Positions 8,905-16,254 of a stretch of 45,022 nt of DNA are shown one piece after another. Location: assembly GCA_017650305.1 (NCBI GenBank), contig JAGCFD010000022.1:1-45022 (forward strand). The letters are read 5' to 3'. Under the pieces are notes generated by a model. It was not told where the DNA came from, did no database searches, and was given only the letters and a program-made list of their open reading frames with translations. The translations under genes and the position numbers were made by a program. Within the stretch, counting starts at the first letter, position 1, and each line of letters starts with the position of its first letter. The stretch is from Bacteroidales bacterium. GTDB taxonomy: Bacteria; Bacteroidota; Bacteroidia; Bacteroidales; WCHB1-69.

Positions 8905-10941
8905 CTATAGGTCTGTTTTTACAAACTTTTCGACATGGGTCTCCCCTCCGCAGACCGTCCTGAGCACATACATCCCGTTCGGCAGCGACGACACGTCGAT
9001 TTCGCCCCTGTTGCCGTGCAAGTCCCGGCGCAGGAGCTCTTTCCCGGCCAGGTCAAGGACATAAACCCTGTCTATTGGAGTGCCCTTGCTCTCGACATGG
9101 AGCACGCCGCCTGTAGGGTTGGGGTATAACCTGACAGGACTGGACTCCGCATGCTGCGCCACTCCCGTGGAATCCTCCGGATACGGGGTCAGGATGGACG
9201 GGTCGTATCGGTACGCCACCACAGCATGGCTGTACAAATGATTGTCAAAGGTCAGGGAGAGGTCGTGGCCGAAAGACAGGTCTTCTTTGCAGGTCAAATC
9301 GCATAGTATTCTCCCGCCTTCTCCAAGGATCGTCTTTTGGACTTTGGCGGACGGATCGCTATAGGTGATGGAATCTGCTCTCATGAACTGGCCGTTAGTA
9401 TGAAAATACCCGAGCGAAGAACCTGATGAGAAGTCGTGCAGAAACAGTCCCAGCAAGTGGTTGTTCACGACGGCAGGTCGCGAGCGCTCACTTGCAAAAA
9501 CATGCATGCCGGGCAATTGGCCCAAGGACTTGAACGCACCTGTCTCCTTGTCAAACCTGACAAAATAACCCGTGTGCTGGTAGGCACCTGATATATAAGT
9601 CAAGTGATTTGACTCATTGTCAAAATAGAATAGCGGACTCTCTCCGGGCATAATGCTTGCTTTCCCCATCAGATACACGCCGCTGTTGTCAACATAATTG
9701 TCCGACCAATCCATAAAATGGTTTGTCGTCGTTAAATCGTTATTTACATGGGCCTGGTTAGACCATTGTACATTGCCATCCGAATCATACTTGATAATGA
9801 AAGGCATACACCATGCCATTCCCCCGTTATCTACAGTTGCATAATGGGTGCTGTCCCAATATATACTCATCGGGTACTGGTTGTATTCATCCATGATTGA
9901 CATATCTCGCAAATATCCTGAAAGATAGAGATTGTCCTCCCCGTCAACATTCAATCCGAAGACATAGGGGACATAAAAAGGATTGACTGTATCTACTGGC
10001 ATATACGGAGACAATCCTACTGTGTGGTCAACCCCCAACGTTGTCTTCAGCAAATCAAAACCCGGAGAAAACTTGAATATCATCATATTGGTTATTGAGC
10101 CGTAAGCATCTGTAGATCCCGGCAAAAATATGTCATACGTCTTGGCCGAATCTTCGTCAATCACGACAGTCCAGGGAAGTGTGTCCGGGCCTTGATAGCA
10201 AATAGCAGCAGCCAAGTAGATATTCCCGTAAGAATCCATGGTCATGGGCGTGGCACCAAATCTGGCACTGAGGCCTTCAGTATGTCTGTTTTCCTGCGCC
10301 CTTGACAGCGTCTTGACGAAATGGTTCTCCAAGATGTTCCCGTCAAGATCTAATACTGAAAAAAAAGTGTAAATTCCACCCGTGAAAGTATAAGGTGGAT
10401 GGTACTCCTCTGCTGGATAGGACATGGCTGTCTGCTGCGTGATCAGGGTGTCCAGAAACCACAGCTTCTCATTAGAGCTATAATCAAACATATATGCTCC
10501 CGAAATAATGATTTTCCCGTCCCTGAGAACCATGTCGTACGGTGGGCATTCACCTTGCTTGGTGTTCTTGACCAGCCTGCTCCACAGGAAGTTCCCCGAG
10601 GAGTCGAACTTCATGAGGACCGTGCCCTGGGTGTTTGCCGCTACCACCTCCACCATGTCGGAAATCCATGTGGACATGGTCTGGTCATAGACCCTCGCAT
10701 TGCCCCCGAAGCTGCCGAACACATACACGTTGCCGTCGTCGTCGAAGGCGGTGCGCACCACGTAGTTGTATGAGTGGGAGGTGTTTAGAGGGTCGTCATT
10801 GCCTGTCCAGTAGTTCGCCCACTTCCACTCGTCCTGGGAATGGGCGGGGAGGAAATGACAGCAGGAAAAAAGAATCACCATTAACCATCTGGTAAAAATT
10901 GTAGATATTTGGAATTTCATATTTAATAATCTTTTTGTCAT
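8905..10941 (-). CDS. Secreted beta-propeller-like protein with T9SS type-A sorting domain
   Basis: The 678-residue protein has an N-terminal hydrophobic export segment ending near HSQ. The middle region contains repeated blade-like motifs, D-x-x-G-N-x-Y-x-x-G (DDDGNVYVFGSFGG near residue 70, DSYGNIYLAAA, GEDNLYLSGYLRD), which resemble SBBP-type beta-propeller repeats. The C-terminus is a clear T9SS type-A sorting domain (LYPNPTGGVLHVES, DLAGKELLRRD, SSLPNGMYVLRTV, EKFVKTDL). The start may be the second Met (MKFQIS, 10920), which gives a more compact signal peptide. It lies 19 bp upstream of the 1695-residue PKD protein on the same strand, so the two are probably co-expressed surface proteins. 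No enzymatic motif was recognised. Confidence 0.85.
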   Translation of the reverse strand: MTKRLLNMKFQISTIFTRWLMVILFSCCHFLPAHSQDEWKWANYWTGNDDPLNTSHSYNYVVRTAFDDDGNVYVFGSFGGNARVYDQTMSTWISDMVEVVAANTQGTVLMKFDSSGNFLWSRLVKNTKQGECPPYDMVLRDGKIIISGAYMFDYSSNEKLWFLDTLITQQTAMSYPAEEYHPPYTFTGGIYTFFSVLDLDGNILENHFVKTLSRAQENRHTEGLSARFGATPMTMDSYGNIYLAAAICYQGPDTLPWTVVIDEDSAKTYDIFLPGSTDAYGSITNMMIFKFSPGFDLLKTTLGVDHTVGLSPYMPVDTVNPFYVPYVFGLNVDGEDNLYLSGYLRDMSIMDEYNQYPMSIYWDSTHYATVDNGGMAWCMPFIIKYDSDGNVQWSNQAHVNNDLTTTNHFMDWSDNYVDNSGVYLMGKASIMPGESPLFYFDNESNHLTYISGAYQHTGYFVRFDKETGAFKSLGQLPGMHVFASERSRPAVVNNHLLGLFLHDFSSGSSLGYFHTNGQFMRADSITYSDPSAKVQKTILGEGGRILCDLTCKEDLSFGHDLSLTFDNHLYSHAVVAYRYDPSILTPYPEDSTGVAQHAESSPVRLYPNPTGGVLHVESKGTPIDRVYVLDLAGKELLRRDLHGNRGEIDVSSLPNGMYVLRTVCGGETHVEKFVKTDL

Positions 10942-10954
10942 AAAAAAATGTAGG

Positions 10955-11012
10955 ATTGCGGCCTGCGGCCTTACCCTGGGCTACCGAGCTCTTGTTCCTG
11001 CGAGGCTGCTCA
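10955..11012. repeat. Possible degenerate interspersed repeat fragment
   Basis: The short gap between tolC and the first T9SS gene contains GCGGCCTGCGGCC followed by CCTGGGCTACCGAGCTC and TTCCTGCGAGGCTGC. Similar ...GCGGCCTGCGGCC...CCCTGGGCTA... strings recur, from memory, as intergenic repeats in Bacteroidota and other phyla. The assignment rests on recollection and the obvious compositional contrast, not on an alignment. Confidence 0.35.
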
Positions 11013-11018
11013 AGGAAT

Positions 11019-12392
11019 TTATTCCACACCCAACGTCGCGTCCAGGTTGGCTTTTGCCGTGAGGTAATTGAAGATGGACTGGCAATAGGTAAGCTGGGTG
11101 CTGGTAAGGGTCAGTTCGGCATTGCTCAGATCCAACCAGGTATTCATGCCCACCTCATATTGCTTCTGGGCTATCTCGTATGCCTTCTGGGCCTGGAGCA
11201 TGGTCTCGCGGTTGGCCGCGATGTCCTCAATGGCCTGTTGCATGTCGTTGAGATAGCTCTGCACGCCAACGCGAAGATTCCGTTCCACATCCAACCGTTG
11301 GTCGCGCATATTCTGGATGTTCAGGTCGGACTGTTTCAGCTTATAGGAAGTGGCCACCCAGGAGACGATAGGCACCTGGAGCGACAACGCCACGTATGAG
11401 TAGGGATAGTTGGTGAACTTCTGCCCGTCGTCGCCCATGCCGGAGTACTGGAACGCACCGGCTAAGGCAAGCATCGGCAGGGAGGCACCGCGGACAATCT
11501 TCTTGGACTGCTCCAACTCGCCGATGCCCAGATCCAACTGGCGCAGGGCGGAGTTTTGGGCGAGCTGAATATCCTGTTCGCTCGGCATGGTGGCATTGAG
11601 CACGCCCTGCTCATAGTCCGAAAGTTCCCCATCGAAGATAACGGGTTCTTCCATATTCATACCCAAAAGAACTTTGAGGCGCATTTGGGCGAGGCGCAGG
11701 CTCTTGACAGCGGAACTGATAGCCGGGCGCTGGTTCTGCAAGGTCACATCAGAACGCAGTTTTTCAAACTCGGAAACCAAGCCCTGGTTAAAGGAGTTGG
11801 TCACGAGCTGGTTGCTGGCCTCAATGTTGGCATAACTCTTCAGCAGCACATCGTACGACTGCTTGGCCAACAGATAGATGTAGTAGGCCTGTTTCACCTG
11901 GTTGACAAGCTCCAGTTTGGAGGAACGGGCCGCCTCTTGGGCCAGCTCGATGTCCATAGCACTGAGCTTGAGATTCGACCAGAGCGGGAAGGAGATGATC
12001 GGCAGGCTCAGGTTGGCCCCAACGGAGTAAGTGTTGTCACGGCCCACCTTGATGTTCATCGTCTGTCCGCCCATATCCATCGACATCGTCTGCTTGAGCA
12101 GCGTGCGGTTGTAGTTCGAAGCAAGCGACACGTCCGGGAAGAGGGCAGCGATCTGCTCTTTTCTGTAAAGTTGCTTAATCTGCACATCACGGTCGGCAAT
12201 GCGCATAGTCGGAGCATCCGAAAGTGCAATCTCAATGGCCTTGTTCAGATCCACATGGACGGAATCCTGCGCCTGAGCACGCAATCTTGAGGGCATCAGC
12301 AGAAGCAGGCAACCTGTCAAACATATTGTCACGAGAGACAGGGTCCGCTGATTTCGCATTATTTTCATCCGCATATCTTCCATATTACTCAT
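11019..12392 (-). CDS. TolC-family outer-membrane efflux channel
   Basis: This is the outer-membrane channel of the tripartite RND system. The 457-residue protein has a signal peptide (ending MPSRLRAQAQ) and two TolC-type repeats with long helical hairpins. The motif HVDLNKAIEIALSDAPTMRIADRDV marks the first repeat, and a second Q-L-A-Q-x-x-ALRQLDLG segment opens the second. The end KANLDATLGVE, with a hydrophilic tail, is usual for the family. The true start may be MKIMRNQ at 12368, which places the signal peptide closer to the N-terminus. It is the first gene of the minus-strand operon; a -7 box lies at 12462-12469. Its adaptor and pump follow only after two T9SS genes. Confidence 0.93.
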   Translation of the reverse strand: MSNMEDMRMKIMRNQRTLSLVTICLTGCLLLLMPSRLRAQAQDSVHVDLNKAIEIALSDAPTMRIADRDVQIKQLYRKEQIAALFPDVSLASNYNRTLLKQTMSMDMGGQTMNIKVGRDNTYSVGANLSLPIISFPLWSNLKLSAMDIELAQEAARSSKLELVNQVKQAYYIYLLAKQSYDVLLKSYANIEASNQLVTNSFNQGLVSEFEKLRSDVTLQNQRPAISSAVKSLRLAQMRLKVLLGMNMEEPVIFDGELSDYEQGVLNATMPSEQDIQLAQNSALRQLDLGIGELEQSKKIVRGASLPMLALAGAFQYSGMGDDGQKFTNYPYSYVALSLQVPIVSWVATSYKLKQSDLNIQNMRDQRLDVERNLRVGVQSYLNDMQQAIEDIAANRETMLQAQKAYEIAQKQYEVGMNTWLDLSNAELTLTSTQLTYCQSIFNYLTAKANLDATLGVE

Positions 12393-12461
12393 AAGAAATT
12401 ATCATAAAAATCTAAAAATCAAAATTTTAGCGAACAAATCCAGCATATTGTTCAAAGGTGG

Positions 12462-12469
12462 CAAAAATA
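12462..12469 (-). promoter_or_regulatory. -7 box of the tolC operon promoter
   Basis: CAAAAATA on the plus strand reads TATTTTTG on the minus strand, matching TAnnTTTG. It lies about 70 bp upstream of the annotated tolC start. No clear -33 TTG is present; an inverted repeat occupies that position instead. Confidence 0.6.
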
Positions 12470-12490
12470 GGAAAAATATTGAATAAATCC

Positions 12491-12505
12491 GTGTAAAAAA
12501 TACAC
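12491..12505. promoter_or_regulatory. Inverted repeat GTGTA-N5-TACAC, possible operator of the tolC operon
   Basis: A perfect 5-bp inverted repeat with a 5-A spacer lies about where the -33 element of the tolC promoter would be. Efflux operons are often controlled by TetR/MarR-type repressors at such sites. No regulator gene is present in the window, so this is positional inference. Confidence 0.3.
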
Positions 12506-12515
12506 GACCGTAAAA

Positions 12516-12660
12516 GTTGTCAGTTATCAGTTGTCGGTTGTCAGTTTGGAGGTTAAGGGTTTACCGTTTACGGTTTAAAAAGGTTAGAAGGTTAGGAGGT
12601 TAGTAGGTTAGAGGGTTATTCGATTAGACGATTAGGCGATTGGACGATTAGGCGATTAAT
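12516..12660. repeat. Mosaic of 7/8-bp arrays: GTTGTCA, GGTTAGNN and CGATTAGR families
   Basis: From 12516 a 7-bp family GTTGTCA runs about five units and decays into related GTTTAC units. From 12582 an 8-bp family GGTTAGNN has four to five units. From 12621 an 8-bp family CGATTAGR has five units. The families change abruptly but keep a similar unit length. Confidence 0.8.
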
Positions 12661-12718
12661 TGTTGGGGGTTAGAGGGTCAGAAGGCCACTCGGAGCAAAC
12701 TGCGCCTCCGAAGTATGA

Positions 12719-12796
12719 ATAATTAAGAAACTAAGAAATGAAGAAATTAAGGAATTATGTGCTCTTAGTTTCTTAGTTCCTTAATTTCTTAATTTG
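12719..12796. repeat. Inverted pair of 8-bp AAAYTAAG-type arrays
   Basis: The left arm (12719-12757) has roughly 8-bp purine-rich units such as AAACTAAG and AAATTAAG. The right arm (about 12765-12796) is its imperfect reverse complement (CTTAGTTT, CTTAATTT). Together they could form a long imperfect hairpin of about 30 bp. Confidence 0.75.
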
Positions 12797-12859
12797 TCAC
12801 TGTTCACTCTTCACTGATCACTGTTCACCGTTCACTGATCACTGATCACTGATCACTGC
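12797..12859. repeat. Heptamer array TCACTGN
   Basis: Nine consecutive 7-bp units fit TCACTGN with few mismatches. The array follows the inverted AAG-rich arrays directly. Confidence 0.85.
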
Positions 12860-12924
12860 TGGCTTGGCGAATTACGGTGTGACTGTTAAAGTTAAACTTT
12901 GAAGAATAATTCAAAAAAAATGTG

Positions 12925-12932
12925 TACTTTTG
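12925..12932 (+). promoter_or_regulatory. -7 box upstream of the CoA-transferase gene
   Basis: TACTTTTG matches TAnnTTTG and is followed by an 80-nt leader that contains the heptamer array at 12943-12977. A TTTG at 12898-12901 could be the -33 element, but its spacing (23 bp) is longer than usual. Confidence 0.55.
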
Positions 12933-12942
12933 CCCGCGTATT

Positions 12943-12977
12943 AGCCAACAGCTAATAGCTAACGGCCAATGGCCAAC
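12943..12977. repeat. Heptamer array, NRGCYAA orientation, in the CoA-transferase leader
   Basis: Five perfect-phase 7-bp units (AGCCAAC, AGCTAAT, AGCTAAC, GGCCAAT, GGCCAAC) lie between the promoter and the start codon of the next gene. Confidence 0.85.
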
Positions 12978-13013
12978 CGAATTCTATAGTAATCACAACA
13001 TAAACTTATCACA

Positions 13014-13658
13014 ATGAGTAAAATTATCACAGTTGAAGAAGCAGTTTCCCACATTCACGATGGCATGACCATCATGTTTGGCGGTTTTTTGGGCAATGGT
13101 TCCGCAGTCAAGATCATCGAAGGCATTGCCAAGAAGGGTGTCAAGGACCTTATTCTCATCGGCAACGACACTGCATATCCGAACCAGGCCATCGGCATGC
13201 TGATTGCCAACAAGCAGGTCAAGAAGCTCATTGCCTCCCACATCGGCACGAATGCCGACACCATCCAGCAGTTCAACGACAAGGAGTTAGAGATTGAGTT
13301 CGTACCTCAAGGCACGTTAGCAGAGCGCATCCGCTGCGGTGGCGCCGGACTTGGCGGCGTGCTCACCCAGACTGGTTTAGGCACTATCGTTGCTGAAGGC
13401 AAGCGCATCATCGAGATTGATGGCAAAGAGTATCTCTTGGAGATGCCGTTGCACGCTGACGTGGCCCTTATCGGTGCCAGCATCTGTGACGAAATGGGCA
13501 ACTGCATCTACAAGGGTACCTCCCAGAACTTCAACCCCACCATGGCCACCGCCGCTGACCTCGTCATCGTGGAGACCAAAGAGCTCGTCCCGACCGGTTC
13601 CATCCCCATGGAGCAGATCCACACGCCGGGCGTTTACGTTGACTATATCGTAAAATAA
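13014..13658 (+). CDS. CoA-transferase subunit alpha (AtoD/CtfA/ScoA-type), without adjacent beta subunit
   Basis: This 214-residue protein matches the alpha subunit of family I 3-oxoacid/acetate CoA-transferases over full length. Features seen include an N-terminal DGMTIMFGGFLGNGSA segment (the oxyanion or CoA-binding loop region), the central GTLAERIRCGGAGLGG motif typical of alpha subunits, and the C-terminal VPTGSIPMEQIHTPGVYVDYI. The family transfers CoA between acetate or butyrate and acetoacetate or similar acids, as in anaerobic amino-acid or butyrate fermentation. The catalytic glutamate is in the beta subunit, and none is encoded next to this gene. The following gene is unrelated and its ATG shares one base with this stop codon. 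The substrate is undetermined. Confidence 0.9.
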   Translation: MSKIITVEEAVSHIHDGMTIMFGGFLGNGSAVKIIEGIAKKGVKDLILIGNDTAYPNQAIGMLIANKQVKKLIASHIGTNADTIQQFNDKELEIEFVPQGTLAERIRCGGAGLGGVLTQTGLGTIVAEGKRIIEIDGKEYLLEMPLHADVALIGASICDEMGNCIYKGTSQNFNPTMATAADLVIVETKELVPTGSIPMEQIHTPGVYVDYIVK

Positions 13659-15109
13659 TGCACCTTCATAACAGTCAGGCTGCCAAAAGCGGCCTGACTT
13701 CTTTTTTAGCGCCAGTCCTGATGCTGCTCCTATGGGCGGCATTATCCCTACCGGCAGACGCCCAAAGGGGCAAGCCGCTGGTTTTGGATTTTCCCTTGGA
13801 ATTGTATGGCGAAGACCTTCAGCATACTCCATGCGACACTTTTGGCCTATGTGTTTTTCACTCCTCGTCTAAAAACGACAGCTGCCTATTTGAGTTGTTC
13901 CACTACGATTGCAATCTGGAGCAAACAGGACACACGCGACTTCTTTTCGCTCCCGAGACATACCTTGAAGCAGCCTGTTATGGTGACGGGGAATTAGTGA
14001 TTCTTTTTCAGTACAAAGAGAAAAAAAAGAAAACGGGCAGTGGCTTTTTTCTCATCTATGACTGTTCCAAAAAGCAGGTGGACACGCTCAGTGTTGACGG
14101 CTTGGCGGCAGGCTCCGTCTCTCGCATGTCACACAACAAGGACCTGACGCTTTTCAGTGCAACCAGGTCAAACAACAAACACAAAGACCTCTATTATCTT
14201 GGCAAAGGAGCCACGCATGCCCAACGCCTTAACATCCCTGATGTTGTAGATTATCAAATAGAGGATTTTGGGATTGACACATCCCAGCGCCACGTCCTTG
14301 CCGCCCTCCGCTCCACCGTGAACAACCAAACGATGATTTGGCTTTGTGAAACGGACTACCGGCAGAATATCCTTTTCACGTCTGATCTGCCAGACACCTT
14401 GGGGCACCGTTGCGAGAGCCTTCGGATGCTCCCTCTCGACAGCAGCCAATGGTTCTTGGCCGGCATCTATGAGTCAAGAGCCAACAATGTCACCATGGGG
14501 GTTTACACCCTACCCTATCATGACATGCAATTCGACTCGCTCAGCCTTCATCCCTACACCACGGCGAGCATTGTCACACCGAACAACGGACAATATTTCC
14601 ATACTGGAGGAAAGCTAACATGCGACACCAACGGTATCGTTTTCATCACAGAGACTCTCTACCCAGAGTATCATGACAGACCCGTCTATAATTACGGTGT
14701 TATGACTTACGAGCAGACTTTCAACGGTTATCGTTATACCAGTGCGGATGTGTTTGTCTTCCAGCCCGACGGCACTGAGACCTGGTATTACAATTTCCCT
14801 TACGACAACATTCTGAGCCAGCAGCTCGGATCCTATCTCAACTTTTCCTTTCTCCAAGATCGTTATCTGTTATATTATGTAAGGGGCAACGAGTTGGTCA
14901 CCATGCTCACCAACTCCAACGACGAGATCATAGACTCCAAACGCACATCGAGCCTCTTCCCTGCATCGGCGAACTCTCCTTTCACCTATAATGGCACGCA
15001 GATGAAGCAGTGGTATGGAGGTTATTATCTGTTATCTGGACAAAGACGTAGCTCAAGGAGCAGCTTGGGCAGCTCCAAATATTTCATACATAAATTATGG
15101 TATCGATAG
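13658..15109 (+). CDS. Secreted protein of unknown function
   Basis: I do not recognise this 483-residue protein. It has an N-terminal hydrophobic stretch (SFLAPVLMLLLWAALSLP) followed by ADAQ, a plausible signal-peptidase site, so export to the periplasm or beyond is likely. The rest is soluble and rich in aromatic and beta-forming segments (FFLIYDCSKKQVDTL, VFVFQPDGTETWYYNF, YLLYYVRGNELVTML), suggesting a beta-propeller-like fold, but no repeat is strong enough to count. No T9SS sorting domain or lipobox is present. The start ATG overlaps the stop of the CoA-transferase gene by one base, implying shared transcription. It converges with the glycosyltransferase gene with a 2-bp gap. Confidence 0.75.
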   Translation: MHLHNSQAAKSGLTSFLAPVLMLLLWAALSLPADAQRGKPLVLDFPLELYGEDLQHTPCDTFGLCVFHSSSKNDSCLFELFHYDCNLEQTGHTRLLFAPETYLEAACYGDGELVILFQYKEKKKKTGSGFFLIYDCSKKQVDTLSVDGLAAGSVSRMSHNKDLTLFSATRSNNKHKDLYYLGKGATHAQRLNIPDVVDYQIEDFGIDTSQRHVLAALRSTVNNQTMIWLCETDYRQNILFTSDLPDTLGHRCESLRMLPLDSSQWFLAGIYESRANNVTMGVYTLPYHDMQFDSLSLHPYTTASIVTPNNGQYFHTGGKLTCDTNGIVFITETLYPEYHDRPVYNYGVMTYEQTFNGYRYTSADVFVFQPDGTETWYYNFPYDNILSQQLGSYLNFSFLQDRYLLYYVRGNELVTMLTNSNDEIIDSKRTSSLFPASANSPFTYNGTQMKQWYGGYYLLSGQRRSSRSSLGSSKYFIHKLWYR

Positions 15110-15111
15110 GA

Positions 15112-16245
15112 CTATCGGCATAGAACGGTTTCCACCGTCTGCCACAACCTGTCTGCCGTCTGTTGCCAACTGAACAACTTTCGTTGTTCACGTCCCTTTG
15201 CAATCAAATCATCCCTATAAGCGTCATCATTCCAAAGACGAGTCATCGCCTTCGTAATTTCCGGCACTGAATTGGGGTCCACGAGCACAGCGGCTTCTCC
15301 GGCCACCTCCGGCATGGAAGTCACATTAGATGTTATGACAGCGGTTTCAGCATTGAAGGCCTCCACTATAGGGATGCCAAATCCTTCGAAAAGGGAGGTG
15401 TAGACGAGTGCACGGGCCGAGCCGTAAAGTTTCTGAAGCACCTCTATTTTCTGTCGCCCCATCATGATAACGTCATCGCGATGTTTCATCGCCAAATAGG
15501 TGTCTTCAATCTCTCCTTGCCACCATTTTTTGTCTCCAACCACCACCAACTTGGCGTCCGATGCTTGTTGTTCTTTGAAAGCGTCAAAGGCACGGAAAAT
15601 GTTAGCCAGGTTCTTCCGTTTATGGATCAAGCCTACAAAAAGAAAGAAATCACTCCCCTGGGAGAATTCTGTCTTGACAGCTGCTTGCTCTGCAGGGAGC
15701 AACGGATGGTAGAGTTCGTTAGAGCCATTATAGACCACATCTATCTTCTCAAGGGGGACGCCGTACTGCTGATGAATGTCTTGACGCGTATATTCCGAGA
15801 CGGTAGCCAAGCGATCGGCACGGCGGGCAAATTGCGGAAAAAATCGATCGTAATATCTTTTTACCGACTGTTTTTCGATAAAATCCGGATGATGTACAAA
15901 GTTCAGATCATGAATGACATCCACGATCGGGACATCCTGCATTCTGGTAGGGATCCAGCCGTCAGTGGAGAGGAGCAGGTCGGGGCGTATACGTCGCACC
16001 TCGCGCGGCACTCCGACTTCAAAAAAAAGATACCACAAGTATGGATGACGGGCCTGGGGGTGCGTCACAACGGGTGTGACATTGGGAGCATAAACGAATG
16101 ATTCATCGTATGCTCGGTCAAAAAGAAAATAGAATTGATGTTCCGGGTGTTGTCGGACAATACGTGAGAGGCACTCATGGGTAAACCAACCAATACCCTC
16201 CAGTCGATCTTTCAGGAGAAGTCTCGTATTGACGGCTATCTTCAT
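15112..16245 (-). CDS. Family-4-like glycosyltransferase (GT-B fold)
   Basis: The 377-residue enzyme is predicted to transfer a sugar from a nucleotide-sugar donor to an envelope glycan or lipid acceptor. The N-terminal half has the usual acceptor-domain start (MKIAVNTRLL, then GIGWFTHECL) and DVIHDLNFVHHPDF. The C-terminal donor domain has FVGLIHKRKNL around residue 203, VVVGDKKWW, and the retaining E-x7-E motif in LFEGFGIPIVEAF (E287 and E295). This resembles mannosyltransferase-like GT4 enzymes. It begins 9 bp after the recJ stop, so it is probably co-transcribed with recJ. No polysaccharide cluster surrounds it, so the acceptor is unknown. Confidence 0.9.
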   Translation of the reverse strand: MKIAVNTRLLLKDRLEGIGWFTHECLSRIVRQHPEHQFYFLFDRAYDESFVYAPNVTPVVTHPQARHPYLWYLFFEVGVPREVRRIRPDLLLSTDGWIPTRMQDVPIVDVIHDLNFVHHPDFIEKQSVKRYYDRFFPQFARRADRLATVSEYTRQDIHQQYGVPLEKIDVVYNGSNELYHPLLPAEQAAVKTEFSQGSDFFLFVGLIHKRKNLANIFRAFDAFKEQQASDAKLVVVGDKKWWQGEIEDTYLAMKHRDDVIMMGRQKIEVLQKLYGSARALVYTSLFEGFGIPIVEAFNAETAVITSNVTSMPEVAGEAAVLVDPNSVPEITKAMTRLWNDDAYRDDLIAKGREQRKLFSWQQTADRLWQTVETVLCR

Positions 16246-16254
16246 AAAACGTCC

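Larger units (their letters stand above)
12393..13013. other. Gene-free intergenic region made of short tandem arrays and two outward promoters
   Basis: No reading frame with family resemblance was found on either strand. The left part carries the tolC operon promoter. The middle is a run of at least five different 7- or 8-bp repeat families. The right part has the promoter of the CoA-transferase gene followed by another heptamer array in its leader. Confidence 0.8.
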
